From Scylla paramamosain (taxonomy: Eukaryota > Arthropoda > Malacostraca > Decapoda > Portunidae), in the NCBI RefSeq assembly GCF_035594125.1, contig NC_087181.1, positions 6,992,840-7,056,839 of the forward strand: a stretch of DNA of 64,000 nt, read 5' to 3'. Position numbers and translations under genes: made by a program. Shown here piece after piece: positions 45,425 to 58,900 of this stretch. The notes beneath the pieces are model-generated. The model was not told where the DNA came from. It searched no databases and saw nothing but the letters and a program-made list of their open reading frames with translations. The stretch's first letter is position 1; every line of letters begins with the position of its first letter.

Positions 45425-46010
45425 GGGAAAAAAAAATCTCATAATAAACGTTTTTGGTAATGTTGTGTTTCTCGATATTGACTGCTGTTCATGTATTTTA
45501 GGATTTTGGTAAAAAAGAAGCTTAAAAAAAACCAACAATAATAATACACTTTTTTGTTAATATCTTTTCGTTTCCCGAAGTTGGGTAGTGTTTTCTTTTT
45601 CCATATAGAGTGTTTTCCATACTTTCTAGCGCTTAGATTAAAAATATACTGAAAAACACCCAAATGACACGTTTGTGGTGATGTTCCGTTATCCCAAACA
45701 GTGTGGTTTGCATGCATTTTTTGGTTTTGCTATATAACAAGATGAAAAACACTTAAAACACACGTTTTTGATAATGCCGTCCTGTTTCTTCATATATGCT
45801 TTATATGAGTTTTGCCGATTTGGTATGTAACATAGGGATGAACACTCATAATACACATTTTTGGCAATGTTGCTCTGTTTCTCAATGCAGACTGGTATTC
45901 ACAAGTTTTAGCCTTTTGGCACATAAGAAGCTGAGAAAAGCTCATAATACTTATTTTCGTTAATATTGTTTAATTTCTAAATATCATGTGATTTGCATGC
46001 ATTTTTGCAT
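45425..46010 (-). repeat. Source-like segment of inverted duplication
   Basis: On the minus strand this segment matches 49,910-50,490 on the plus strand over its whole length. Both contain a private fusion in which an L monomer runs straight into F (ACCCAACTT(T/C)GGGAAACG), plus variants such as CAAATCACATGATATTT and CAGCAGTCAATATCGAG. Confidence 0.85.
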
Positions 46011-48193
46011 GCATACTCAAAACACCCGTTATTGGTTATGCTATTCTGTTTCTCCATAAAGGGTATTTTGCAAACGTTTTAGGGTTTTGGTGCATTAGAA
46101 GCTCAAAAAAAAAAAAAAAAAAAAATCAAGACACATTTTGATAATGTTTTGTTTTCCCATGTATAGTGTTTTCTATGCTTTTTTTTAGCGTTTTTGTGCC
46201 TAATATGGTCAAAACACCCATATGACACGTTTTTTGTAATATCGTCTCGTTGTCCAAATTAGCGTGCTTTGCAAGCATTTTAGCGTTTTGATCCTAACAA
46301 GCTGGGAAACACTCGAAACATACGTTTTTGGTAAGGCTGTTCTGTTTCTCCATGATGGATGTTTTACATACGTTTTTGTACCTAAGAAGCTGAAAGCATT
46401 AAAAACACACGTTTTAGGTAATGTTTTATTTCTTTTCCCATATAGGATGCTTTGCATGCACTTTGACGTTTTGGTACCTAAGAAATTCGAAAACACTTAT
46501 AATATACGTTTTTGGTAAGGTTGTTGTAATTCTTTTTATAGGGTGCATTGTTTGCATTTTAGCGTTTTGGAATAACTGGAAAAACTCTCATAATACACTT
46601 TTTATGTAATGCTGCTTCTCCATATAGAGTGTTTTGGGGTTTTGGTATCATAATACACATTTCTGTTAGAATCGTTTCGTTTCCCCATATCGGGCCCTAT
46701 GCATGGATTTTGGCGTTTTGTTATCTAAGAACCTCAAAACAATTAAAACACACTTTTTTGCTAATGTTGCATTAATGAATTTTAGCGTTTGATGGTTAAT
46801 ACGCTCAAAAACACCTCAATTACACGTTGTTACCCCAAATAGAGTGGTTTGCGTGCATATTAACGTGTTGTTATTTAATAAGCTGAAAAATCTCAAAGTA
46901 CACGCTTTTGTAAAAAAAAAAAAAAAATTCCTCATAAAGGATGTTTTGAATGCGTTTTAGCGCTTTAGTACGTAAGATAAAAACAAAACAAAAAACACTC
47001 AAAAACGTTTTTATTTATTTATTTATTTTATTTTTTTTTTACATATAAGGTGCTTTGCATATAAAAACTGAAAAGACACCTTTTTAGTAATGTTGTTCTC
47101 TTTTCCCATATAAAATGCCTTGCATGAACAGTTGCGTTTTTGTACCTAAGAAAATAACACGTTTTTCGTAAGGTTTTTCTGTTTCTCCCTGTAGATTACT
47201 ATTCATATGTTTTATCGGTTTGTTACCTAAGAAGGTGAAAAATACTCATAAAACAAAATTCTGTTAATATCGTTTCGTTTCCCCATATCGGGACATTTGC
47301 ATGCATTTTTGCGTTTTGGTACCTATTAAGCTGGAAAAAACTTATGTTATGGGTAAAGTTTCCCCATAAAGGATATTTTGCCCGCGTTTTATTGTTTTGG
47401 TACGTACTCGTAAGAAGCTGAAAAATACTCAAAAGTCACGTTTATTTTAATGTTTTCTTTTTCCCAAATAGTGTTATATATACTATTCTGCGTTTTGTTG
47501 CCTAATACGCTCAAAAACACCCAAATGACACGTTTCCGGTAAAGTCCTTTCGTTACCCCATATAGGGTGTTTTGCAAGCATTTTGGAGTTTTGGTAAATA
47601 CCAAGCAAGAAAAATCTCGAAACACATGTTTTTTGGTCATGTTGTTTTGATTCTCCATAAAGGGTGTTTTCCATGCGTTTTAGCGTTTTGGTACGTAAGA
47701 AGCTAAAAAGGAAAAAAAAAAACACTGATAAGACACGTTTTTGGCAATGTTCTCTTCTTTTCCCATATCGGGTGCTTTGCATGCACTTTGGAATTTGTGG
47801 TACCTAACAAGATAAAAAACATTCATGATACACGTATTTGATAATCTTTTTTTTTTTTTTTCATAGAGTTCTTTGCATGTATTTCGTCGTTTTGGTACGC
47901 AATAGGGGGGAAAACTCATAATAAACGTTTTTTGGTATTGTTATTCGGTTTCCCGATATAGACTGATATTCACAAGTTTTAGCCTTTTGGCACATAAGAA
48001 GCTGAATAAAGCTTCTAGCGTTCTAGCGTTTTGCTACATAAGCTGTAAAACAATCATAAAACACTTTTGTGTTAATATCGTTTCGCTTCCCAATATCAGT
48101 TAATTTGCATGCATTTTGGCGTTGTGTTACCTAACAAGCTCAAAACTTTCAAAACTTCCGTTTTTAGTAATGTAATTCTTTTTCCTCATACAG

Positions 48194-48282
48194 GGTATTT
48201 TGCACGCGTTTTAACTCTTTGGTACGTAAGAGGCTCAAAAAGCCTCTTACGTACCAAAAAGTTAAAACACGTGCAAAATACC
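48194..48282. repeat. 42-bp stem palindrome
   Basis: Arms 48,194-48,235 and 48,241-48,282 are near-perfect reverse complements around CAAAA. Paired words include GGTACGTAAGAGGCT and AGCCTCTTACGTACC. It is a fold-back of an M/J-type monomer. Confidence 0.92.
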
Positions 48283-49819
48283 TCAAAAGACACTTAAAAG
48301 ACACTTTTATAATAATGATCTTTAGCGTTTTGGTACCTAACAACCTCAAAAATACTCAATACACATTTTTGGTAATGTTGCTTTGTTTCTTCATATAGGG
48401 TGCTTTGTATGGATTTTTGCATTTTGGTACCTAATATGAGGAAAAACACTCATAATAAAAGTTTTGGTAATGTTCTATTTCTCTATATAGAGTGCTATTC
48501 ACGTGTTTAAGCGTGTTGGTACATAAAAATCTGAAAAAAACACTCATAATAGAAGTTTCTGTTAATATCGTTTTGTTTCCCAATGTCCGGTGATTTTCAT
48601 GCATTTTGGTGTTTTGTTACCTAACATGCTCTAAAAAATCTCAAAGTACACTTTTTTGCTAATGTTTTTCTGTTTCTCCATGAAGAGTGTTTTGTATGCG
48701 TTTCAGTGTTTTGGTAAGTAAAAAGCTGAGATACTCAAAACACAATTTTTTTGTAATGTTTGCTTTTCCCATACAGGATGCTCTGCATGCACTTTAGCAT
48801 TTTGATACCTAACAAGCTCAAAATTACTGTTAGTACACATTTTTGGTAATGTTGTTCTTCATAAGGTGCTTTGCAAGAACTTTACCGTTTTGGTACCTTA
48901 CAAACTCAAAAATATTCATAATACACGTTATTGGTGATATTGTTCTGTTTTTCCATATATTGTGTTATTCACGCATTTTAGCATTTTCTTACCTATGAAG
49001 TTCAAAAACACTTATAATACATATTTATGTAATATCGTTTCGTTTCTCAGTATGTATTGCATGTATTTTGGCGTTCTCGTACCTAACAAGCTCAAAACTT
49101 TCAATACACCCGTTTTTGGTAATGCTATTCTGTTTCTTCATAAATGGTGTTATTCATGCGTTTTAGCACGTTTGGCACGTAAGAAACTCAAAAAAAAAGT
49201 TTTTTAATAATGTTCTCTTCTTTTCCCAAATGGAGTGTTCTCCAAGGATTTAATCTAATATGCTCAAAACTCCCAAATGACACGTTTCTGTTTAAGTCAT
49301 TCCGTTACCCGATTGAGGGTGTTTTGCATGTTTATTGGTGTTTTGTTACCTAAGGAGCTTAGAAACTCTAAAAATGCATGTTTTTGGCAATGTTCTTTTT
49401 CTCCATAAAGGTTATTTTCCATGCGTTTTAGCGTTTTGTTACGTAAGGATCTAAAAACAAAACATTCAAAATTGACGTTTTTAATAAAGTTGTTTTCTTC
49501 CGATATAGGGTACTTTGCATGCAGTTTGGCGATTTAATACCTTTGAAGGCAACCCCCTGAAAAAAAGACGTTTATAATAATGTTGTATTCTTTTCCCATA
49601 GAAAGTGTCTTGCATTCACTTTGAGATTTTGGTACCTAACAAGTAAAAAGAAAAAAAAAATGTACCTTTACCATTTTGGTGTTTTGGTCCCTAAGAAGCT
49701 CAAAACACTTAAAATCCACGTTCTTGGCAATATTGTTATTGTATTGTTATGTACAGTGGACGCGTTTTAGCATTTTGGTACGTAAGAAGCTAAAAAAAAA
49801 ACACCCAAATGACAAGTTT

Positions 49820-49880
49820 CTGGTAATGTCGTTCAGTTACCCGATAGACGGTGTTTTACATCCATTTTCGCATTTTAATA
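49820..49880. repeat. 61-bp direct repeat, left of inverted insert
   Basis: From CTGGTAATGTCGTTC to TTTTCGCATTTTAATA (K-type monomer read backwards). The same 61 bases recur at 50,500-50,560 with about three differences. The pair brackets the + oriented insert. Confidence 0.88.
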
Positions 49881-49884
49881 TCTT

Positions 49885-50490
49885 TAATACCTTGAGCTTG
49901 TTAGGTACCAAGATGCAAAAATCCATGCAAATCACATGATATTTGGAAATTAAAGGATATTAACGAAAACGTGTATTATGAGCTTTTTTCATCTTCTTAT
50001 GTACCAAAAGGCTAAAACTTGTGAATACCAGTCTGCATTGAGAAACGGAACAACATTATTAAAAATGTGTATTATGAGTGTTTATCCCCATGTTAGATAC
50101 CAAATCGGCAAAACGCATATAAATCATATATGAAGAAACAGAATGACATTACTAAAAACGTGTGTTTTAAATGTTTTTCATCTTGTTATATGGCAAAACC
50201 AAAAAAATGCAGGCAGACCACCCTGTTTGGGATAACGGAACAACATTACCACAAACTTGTCATGTGGGTGTTTTTCAGTATATTAGTAATCAAAGCGCTA
50301 GAAAGTATGGAAAACACTCCATATGGGAGAACAAAACCTTACCCAACTTTGGGAAACGAAAAGATATTAACAGAAAAGTGTATTATTAATGTTTTTTTTT
50401 TTTAGCTTTTTTTTTTACCAAAATCCTAAAATACATGAACAGCAGTCAATATCGAGAAACACAACATTACCAAAAACGTATATTATGAAT
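49885..50490 (+). repeat. Inverted satellite insert, 8-monomer form, + orientation
   Basis: About 600 bases of + oriented F-G-H-J/K-L-F-G monomers lie inside a - oriented array. From 49,910 to 50,490 they are the reverse complement of 45,425-46,010, including its private L-to-F fusion. This indicates copying of that segment in reverse. Confidence 0.87.
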
Positions 50491-50499
50491 TTTTTTTTT

Positions 50500-50656
50500 C
50501 TGGTAATGTCGTTCTGTTACCCCATAGACGGTGTTTTGCATCCATTTTCGCATTTTAATACCTAAGAATCTGAAAAAAAAACACTCAATATACACGTTTT
50601 TTTTTTTGGCAATGATGTTCTGTTTTCCATAATTGGTGTTTTGCATGAGTTTTAGT
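50500..50656 (-). repeat. Satellite, - segment with second 61-bp direct repeat
   Basis: It begins with the second copy of the 61-bp K-type word (50,500-50,560) and continues with an inverted J-type monomer (TTGCATGAGTTTTAG). It then meets the T-run that is the tail of the minus-strand LINE. Confidence 0.85.
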
Positions 50657-51588
50657 ATTTTTTTCTTTTTTATGTAGGAAGACACTGGCCAATGGCAACA
50701 AAAATCCAATAAAAAAAATGCCCACTGAAATGCCAGTCCCATAAAAGGGTCAAAGCAGTGGTCAAAAATTGATGAATAAGTGTCTTGAAACCTTCTTCTT
50801 GAAGGAATTCAAGTCATAGGAAGGTGGAAATACAGAAGCAGGCAGGGAGTTCCAGAGTTTACCAGAGAAAGGGATGACTGATTGGGAATACTGGTTAACT
50901 GTTGCGTTAGAGAGGTGGACAGAATAGGGGTGAGAGAAAGAAGAAAGTCTTGTGCAGCGAGGCCGCGGAAGGAGGGGAGGCATGCAGTTAGCAAGATCGG
51001 AAGAGCAGTTAGCATGAAAATAGCGGTAGAAGACAGCTAGCTATGCAACATTGCGGTGGTGAGAGAGAGGCAGAAGACAGTCAGTTAGAGGAGAGGAGTT
51101 GATGAGACGAAAAGCTTTTGATTCCACCCTGTCTAGAAGAGCAGTATGAGTGGAACCCCCCCCCAGACATGTGAAGCATACTCCATACATGGACGGATAA
51201 GGCCCTTGTACAGAGTTAGCAGCTGGGAGGGTGAGAAGAACTGGCGGAGACGTTTCAGAACATCTAACTTCATAGAAGATGTTTTAGCTAGAGATGAGAT
51301 GTGAAGTTTCCAGTTCAGATTATAAGTAAAGGACAGACTGAGGATGTTCAGTGTAGAAGAGGGGGACAGTTGAGTGTCATTGAAGAAGAGGGGATAGTTG
51401 TCTGGAAGATTGTGTCGAGTTGATAGATGGAGGAATTGAGTTTTTGAGGCATTGAACAATACCAAGTTTGTTCTGCCCCAATCAGAAATTTTAGAAAGAT
51501 CAGAAGTCAAGCATTCTGTGGCTTCCCTGCGTGATATGTTTTCCTCCTGAAGGGTTGGACGTCTATGAAAAGACGTGGAAAAGTGCAG
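50657..51588 (-). mobile_element. 5'-truncated copy of the same LINE
   Basis: On the minus strand this is the last 0.93 kb of the element at 34,220-37,504. It starts just after the YADD motif (TGCACTTTTCCACGTC) and ends with an interrupted A-rich tail at about 50,657-50,671. 5' truncation is the usual result of incomplete target-primed reverse transcription. The satellite is - oriented on the left and + oriented on the right, so the copy sits at an orientation switch. I see no clear target-site duplication. Confidence 0.95.
50762..51588 (-). pseudogene. LINE reverse transcriptase C-terminal fragment, broken
   Basis: The fragment covers the reverse transcriptase after YADD (FHRRPTLQE..., [58 protein letters not shown]) through the C-terminal region to the stop at 50,762-50,764. 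It keeps the correct 7-base version of the run that is 8 C in the other copy (51,225-51,231). It has its own lesions. One is a run of 9 C (9 G on the coding strand) at about 51,156-51,164 where the other copy has 7, shifting the frame after HVWGG. The other is a TAT-to-TAG change at 51,041-51,043 in the conserved AYLAVF stretch. It lacks the endonuclease and the catalytic motif and cannot be functional. Confidence 0.93.
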
Positions 51589-54500
51589 AAAAATTACCAA
51601 AAAGTGTATGATTTGAGTGTTTCCTACCTTGTCATGTACAAAAACATCAAAATCCATGGAAAAGACCCTATTTGAGGAAACGAAACGATATTAACAGGAA
51701 TGCTTTTTATTAGTGCTTTTTAGCTTCTTAGATAATAAAATGCTAAAACACACGAATAGCACCCTGTATGGAAAAACAAAACAACATTATCAAAAAACTT
51801 TTATATTGTATCTTTTAAAACTTGTTACATACCAAAATTCAATGAGAGGCATATGGGAAAAGTGTCTTCTGAGTGTTTTTGAGCTTTTTAGGTACCAAAT
51901 CGCCAGTGTTTGCTTAAGTACCCTATATGGGAAAAGAAGACAACATTATTAAAAACGTGTCTTTTGAGTTTTTTTTTCAGTTTCTTTCATACCAAAACTC
52001 TAAAACGCATTCCAAGCACACTTTATTAAGGAAAATAATAACATTACCCCAAACGTGCATTTTGAGAGTTTTTGATCTTAATAGGTACCAAAATGTCAAA
52101 ATATATGTAAAACATCATATTTCACCATACACATTACCATAAACATGTTTTTATTTTATGCGTAATAGGCACTAAAACGATAAAAAAAAAAAAGCATGGA
52201 AAACACCCTACTTGGGAAATCAAACAATATTATAAAAAAAAAAAAAAAACAGGTCTTGTATGTGTTTCTGAGCTTCTTACATAAGAGCTTCTTATATAAG
52301 ACCCCAGAAGGCATGCAAGGTATTTTATATAGGGAAAGGAAAGGATTTTTTTTGAGCACATTATGCTCCAAAACGCTAAAAAGAATGCAAAATATTATAT
52401 ATGGGAGAAAATAACTATGAAAAACGTGTCTTTTGAGTGTTTTTGATCTTCTTACGTACTTAATAGCTAAAACGCGACTGAAACGATTTTTATATAGAAA
52501 CAGAACAACATTAGCAAAAAGGGTGTTTTGAAAGTTTTTGAGCTTTTAGGTAAAAAAAACGCCAAAATGCATGCAAAGAACACGCGGGATATGGGGAAAC
52601 GAAATTATATTAAAAGAAAAAGTGTATTATGAGTATTTTTTTTAGCTTCTTACGTACCAAAATGCTAAATCACATGAATAGATCTCTATATGGAGAAAAA
52701 GAACGAGTATTTATACTGTTTGTCCTCATGTTAGGTACAAAAACGTTAACATACATACAAAGCAGCCTATATAAAGAAACATACCAATATTACCAAAGAA
52801 TTTGTATTATGGGTATTTTTGAGAAAAAAAAATGAAAAAAAAGTTACTCTTTTGAGTGTTTTGAGCTTCTTAGGTACCAAACGCTAAAACACATACAAAA
52901 CAGCTTTTATATAGAAACAGGGCAACACTGTTTTTGAACTTCCTAGTTACCAAAACGCCAAAATACATGCAAATCACCGTCTATGGGGTAACAAAACAGC
53001 TTTACGTGAAATGTGTCATTTGGAAAACACGCTAAATAGGGAAACAAAACATTATCAGAAACGTGTCTTTTGTTTTTAAGCTTATGGACCAAAATGTTAA
53101 AATGCGTCCAAAACACCCTTTATTTAGAAACAGAGCAAAATTAGCAAAAAAAAAAAAACTGCGTTTTATGTGATTTTGAATTTGTTAGGTACCAAAAAAA
53201 AAAAAAAAAAGCCAAAGCAAAGTACCCGATATGGGGAAATGAAACGATATTGACAGAAAATTGTGTTATGAATCTTTTCCAGTCTCTTACGTACTAAACC
53301 TCTAAAACACGTGAAGAGCACTCTATATCGAGAAGCAAGAACTTTAGCAAAAACGTGTTTTATGAGATTTTTTCCAAATGTTAGGCAACAAAACGCCAAA
53401 ATGCAGACAAAGCATCCGGCATTAAGAAACGTATTATCAAAAACGTGTCTTTTGAGTGTTTATGAGCTTCTTACGTACGAAATCGGTAACACGCGTGCAA
53501 AACACCTTTTATGGGGAAACAGAAAAAAAAAAAATACAAAAATAGGTTTTGATTTATTTTTCTTAGCTTTTTAGTAAAAGATCGAAACGCATGCAAAGTA
53601 CTTGATATGAGTAAATGAAACATTATTAACGGAAACGTGTATTATGAGTCTTTTTTCAGCTTCTTGGGTAACAAAACGCTAAAACAAGCGTATAGCACTC
53701 TATGCGGAGAAACAACATTACCAAAAAGCGTGTATATCGAGTGTTTTTTTTTTTTTTAACTTGTTAGGTACTCAAGAGCATGAGAGGCACCTTAAATGGG
53801 AAAAGAAAACAAGATCACCAATAACGTCTCTTTTGGATGTTTATCAGCTACTGACAAACCAAAACGCTAAAACGCATACAAAACGCCCTTTATTGAGAAA
53901 CAGAACAACATTACCAAAAAACGTGTGCTTTGAGTGTTTTCCAGCTTGTTATAATCAAAATTTTCAAAATATATGTAAAGCACCCTATTTCGGGCAACGA
54001 AACGACATTCCCGGAAACGTGTTGTTTTGTTACTTTTAAGCATAGTAGGCACCTAACGCTAGAAAAAAAAAAAAAAAAGACCAGGAAAATACTCCATATA
54101 GGAAAACAAAACAACTTTATCAAAAAACTCTTTTTGTGTGTTTTGAGCTTATTACGTACCGAAACTCTAAAATGCGTCGAAACCACCCTTTATTAAAGAA
54201 ACAGAAGAACGTTAGGAAAAAGGTGTGTTTAGATTTTTTTTCTTGAGCTTATTAGGTAATAAAACGCCAAAATTCATGCAAAATACCTTATATAGGGAAA
54301 CGAAACGATATTAACGATATTCCCCATGTCAGGTACCAAAACGACAAAATACATACAAAGAACCGTAAATGAAGAAACATAACAACATTACCAATATCGT
54401 GTGTTATGAAAATTTTGGAGCTTGTTAGGTATCAAAATGACAAAGTGCAAGCAAAGCACCCTATATGGGAAAAAAAATTTATAAAATGTTTTTTTTTCTA

Positions 54501-55816
54501 TTTCTTATGTACAAACACGTTAAAACGCATACGAAATAACGTGTAATGGAGAAACAGGACAATATTGCCAAAAACGTGTATTTTGAGTGTTTTTGAGCTT
54601 CATAAGTACCAAAATGCCAAAATACATGCAAAAAACCCTCGATGCAGTAACGGAACGACATTACCAGAAAATTGTCATATGGGTTGTTTTGGGGTATATT
54701 AAGCACCATATTGCTGAATTTTTTTTTTTTTTTAGCTTCTTACGTACCAAAACGCTCAAACGCGTGGAAAATAACTTTTTTTTATGGAGAAACAACATTT
54801 GTATTGAATGTTTTTCAGCTTTTTTAGATCGGAAAACACCAAAATACATGCATATTACCCGATATTAGGAAACGAAACGATATTAACAGAGAAGTGCATT
54901 ATGAGATTTTCACCAAAACTCAAAAATATATTAATAACATTCTATATAAGGAAACAGAATAACATTACCAAAACGTGTATTATGAGTTGTTGTTTTTTTC
55001 GCAATGTTAGATAATAAAACTCCAAAATGCATACAAATCACCCTATCGAGGAAACAGATTATTACCAAACACGTGTATTATGAGTGTTTTCCCCTATGTT
55101 AGGTACTAAAACGCCAAAATGCATACAGAGTAGCCAACATGAAAAAAAAGAAACAGAACAAATTTATTAGAAAAAAAAAATATTATGAGTGTTTTTGTGC
55201 TTGTTAGGTACCAAAACGCTTAAGTGCATGCAAAGCAGGCTATATGGGAAAAATAAAGAACATTCTTTTGAATGTTTTATTTTTTTTGCTTACGTACTAA
55301 AACGTTAAAATGCATGCAAAACGCCATTCATTGGCAAGTAGAATAACATTACGAACTTGTGTGTTTTAAGCGTTTTCCATCTTGTTAGGTACAAAGACGA
55401 TAAAATCCATGCAAAATATCCTATTTGGGGTAATAAAACGATTTTACCAGAAACGTGTCATTTGGGTGTTTTTTTTTTTTTACATCAAAACGCTGATAAG
55501 AATGGAAAACACTATACATGAGAAAATAAAACATTATCAAAAACGTGTTTTTTGCGTGTTTTTGAGCTTATTACGTACCAAATCTCTAAAACGCTCCAAA
55601 ACAATTTTTATGGAGGAACAGAACATTACCAAAAACGGGTGTTTTGAGTGTTTTCGAGCTTGAAAGGTACCAAAACGCCAAAATGCATGCAAATTACCCG
55701 ATATTTTGAAAAAAAAAACGATATTAACAGAAAAGTTTATTAAGAGTGTTTTTTGAGCTTGTTATTTACCAAAACGATAATGTGCATGCAAAGCACCCTA
55801 TTTGAGAAAAGCAAAC

Positions 55817-55830
55817 TTATTATTGTTATC

Positions 55831-55880
<50 letters not shown>

Positions 55881-55884
55881 TTTA

Positions 55885-55942
<58 letters not shown>

Positions 55943-55947
55943 CTTAT
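55817..55947. repeat. (ATT)n microsatellite, about 130 bp
   Basis: ATT repeats with three small interruptions (TATTGTTATC, TTTATC and ATC). It follows an I-type monomer start (GAGAAAAGCAAACTT) and replaces AACATTACCAAAAACG. Confidence 0.95.
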
Positions 55948-58900
55948 TGAGAAACCTAACAACATTACCGAAAACGTGTGTGTGTTTAGTATTTTCCAGC
56001 TGGTTAGATACTAGAACGACATTTACAGAAAACGTGCCATTTGGATGTTTTTGAGCATATTAAGCACCAAAACTCTAAAACGCATGAAAAATACCCTACA
56101 TGGGAAAACAAAATAACATTATCATCGTGTGTATTTTGAGGGTTATCTTCTTATGTACCAAAACGCTAAAACGCGCGAATATTTATATAGATCTATATGG
56201 AGAAACAGAATAATTTTACCAAAAACCTACTGTGAGTGTTTTTCTTTGTGTTTAGGTACCAAAACCCGAAAATGCATACAAAGCACTCATACAAACTGCT
56301 TTATATGCATTTTGGATACAAAAACGTGCGTTATGATTTTTTTTTTTTTAAGCTCGTAACATACCAAAAAAGTTGAAACATGCGAAACGCTCTTTATGGA
56401 GAAACAGAGCAACGTTGCCAAAAACGTGTTTTGAGTTTTTTTTTTTTTTTTCCAACATGCTGGGTACCAAAATAACAAAACACATGCAAAGCATCCTATT
56501 TGATGTAACGAAACGGCATTCCCAGAGATGTGTCATTTCTGTGTTTTTTGAGCATATTAGCCACAAATAAAGCTATAAAAACAATGAAAACACTCTTTAT
56601 AAAAACACGTCTTTTGAGTGTTTTTGATCTTCTTCCGAACCAAAAGGCTAAAACAGTGTAACACTGTTTATAGAGAAACAGAACAACATTACCAAAAAAT
56701 GTGTTTCTTCATTGTTTTTGGGCTTGTTAGGTAACAAAACACCAAAGTTCATGATAATCACCCAATATGGGGAAACAAAACGATATTAGCAGAAACGTGT
56801 GTTATAATTGTTTTTCAACTTCTTCAGTAACAAAACGCTAAAAACACGTGAATATCACTATATTGAGAAACAGAACAGCATCATCAAAACTTGTATTATG
56901 AGTGCTTTTCTCAATGTTAGGTACCAAAATGCTAAAATGCATATAAAGCACCCTATAAGAAGAAACAGAATAATATTACAAAAATGTGTATTATGAGTGT
57001 TTTTACCAAAACGCTAAAGTGCATGCAAACTCCCAATAAGGCAAAAACAAATAACAATAACAAAAACGTGTCTTTTCAACGTTTTTCAGCTTCTTAGTAC
57101 CAAAGCGCGAAAACGCACACAAAACGTTGTTTATGGAGAAACAGAAGTACATAACCGAGAATTTGTCTTTTCATTGTTTTCCAACTTGTTGGGTACCGAA
57201 ACGTGAAAATGCATGCAAAGCACCCTATTTGGGTAGCGAATCGACATCACCAGAAACGTGTAATTTGTGTGATTTGAGCATATTAGGCACGAAAACGCTA
57301 GAAAGCAGAGGGAAACAAAGCAACATTATCAACAACGTGTCTTTTAAGAAATCTTAAGCTTCTTACGTACCAAAACGCTAAAACATATGTAAAACACCCT
57401 TTAAGGTGAAACAAAACTATATTAAGAAAAACGTGTGTTTTGAGTGTTTTTGAGCTATTTAGGTAACAAACGCCAAAATGCATCCAAAGTATCCGTTAAT
57501 GGGAAACGAAACGATATTAACAGAAACGTGTGTTATAAGTGTTTTTCAACATTATTGATATCAAAACACTAAATTACGTGAATCGCTCTCTATATGGAAA
57601 AATAGAACAACATTACCAAAAACGTGTATTATGAGTGTTTTCGCCATGTTACGTACTAAAACGTCAAATGCAGACAAGCACCCTATATGACAAAAAAAAA
57701 AAAAACTTACTAAAATGGTGTATTATAAGAGTTATTAAGATTGTTAGGTACCAAAACGCCAAAATGCACGCAAATTACCCTATATGTGAATAGCAAACAA
57801 CAATACCAAAAACATCTTTTCAGTAGTTCCAGCTTATTAGATACTAACCCTTCAAAATATATACAAATCACCCTATCCGGGGTTAGAACACGACATTCCC
57901 AGAAATGTGTCAAAAGGGTGTTTTTTGAGGATATTAGGCAACAAACGGTAAAAAAAAAGGAAGAAAAACATTCATTATAAAATATCAAAACTGTGTATTT
58001 TGTGTTTTTTTTTTCTTTAAGCTTCTTACGTACCAAAACGCTAAAACACGTGTTAAATACCCTTTACAGAGAAACTGAACAACATTACCAAAAACGTATG
58101 ATTTGTGTGTTTTCCAGATTGTTAGGTTTAGGTATTAAAATGCCAAAATGAATGATTTGATATATCTAAAGGAAACGATATTAACAGAAACGTGTATTAT
58201 GAGCGTTTTTTTTAGCTTCTTATGTACCAAAACGCTAAAACACATGAATAGGAATCTATAAGGAGAAACAGAACAACATTATATATAAAAAAAAAACATT
58301 TATTATGGGTGATTTTCTCTATGTTAAGTGCTAAAACGCCAAAATGCATACAAAACACCCTACATAAAGAAATCAGAACATTATCTAAAACGTGTATTAT
58401 AAGTGTTTTGAGCTTGTTATTTATCAAAACGCTAAAAGTGCATACAAAAAGTCCTTCATGGAGAAAGAAAAAAATTGCAAAAAAAGACCATATTGAGTGT
58501 TGTTGAGCTTCTTAGCTATCAAAACTGAAAAATGAATGAAATCACCATTTTAGTAGCCGAACGAGATTACAAAAAAAAAAAAAAAAATCTTTTTGAGTGT
58601 TTCTGAAAATCTTATGTACCAAAACGCTCTATATTGGAAAAGCAAACAACATAACCAAAAACATGTATTTTTAGTGTTTTTTCAGCTTCTTACGTACCCT
58701 TTATAGAGAAACAGAAAAAAAAAAAAACATTGCATTAAACGTGTTTATTGTTTTGAGCTTCTTATCTACCAAAACTGCAAAATGCATGCAAAGCACGGAG
58801 CGACATTATCAGAAAGATATTTTTTGAGTGTTTTTGAGCTTCTTATGTATCAAAACGCTAAAGCGCGTGGAAAACAAGTTTTATGGGGATACATTATAAA

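Larger units (their letters stand above)
42468..49884 (-). repeat. Satellite array, 8-monomer form, - orientation
   Basis: Reverse-complement monomers run in reversed 8-mer order: L (GTGCTTTCCGTGC), K (GTTCCTTGTTATATCGTTTC), J (GGGCGTTTTGCATGCG), I, H, G (ATAGAATGCTATAAACTTG) and F (ACGTTTCTGTTAATATCG), then M, L, K again. The F word recurs at about 43,045, 44,215, 46,665, 47,260, 48,070 and 48,555. I see no gene in this 7.4 kb. Confidence 0.9.
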
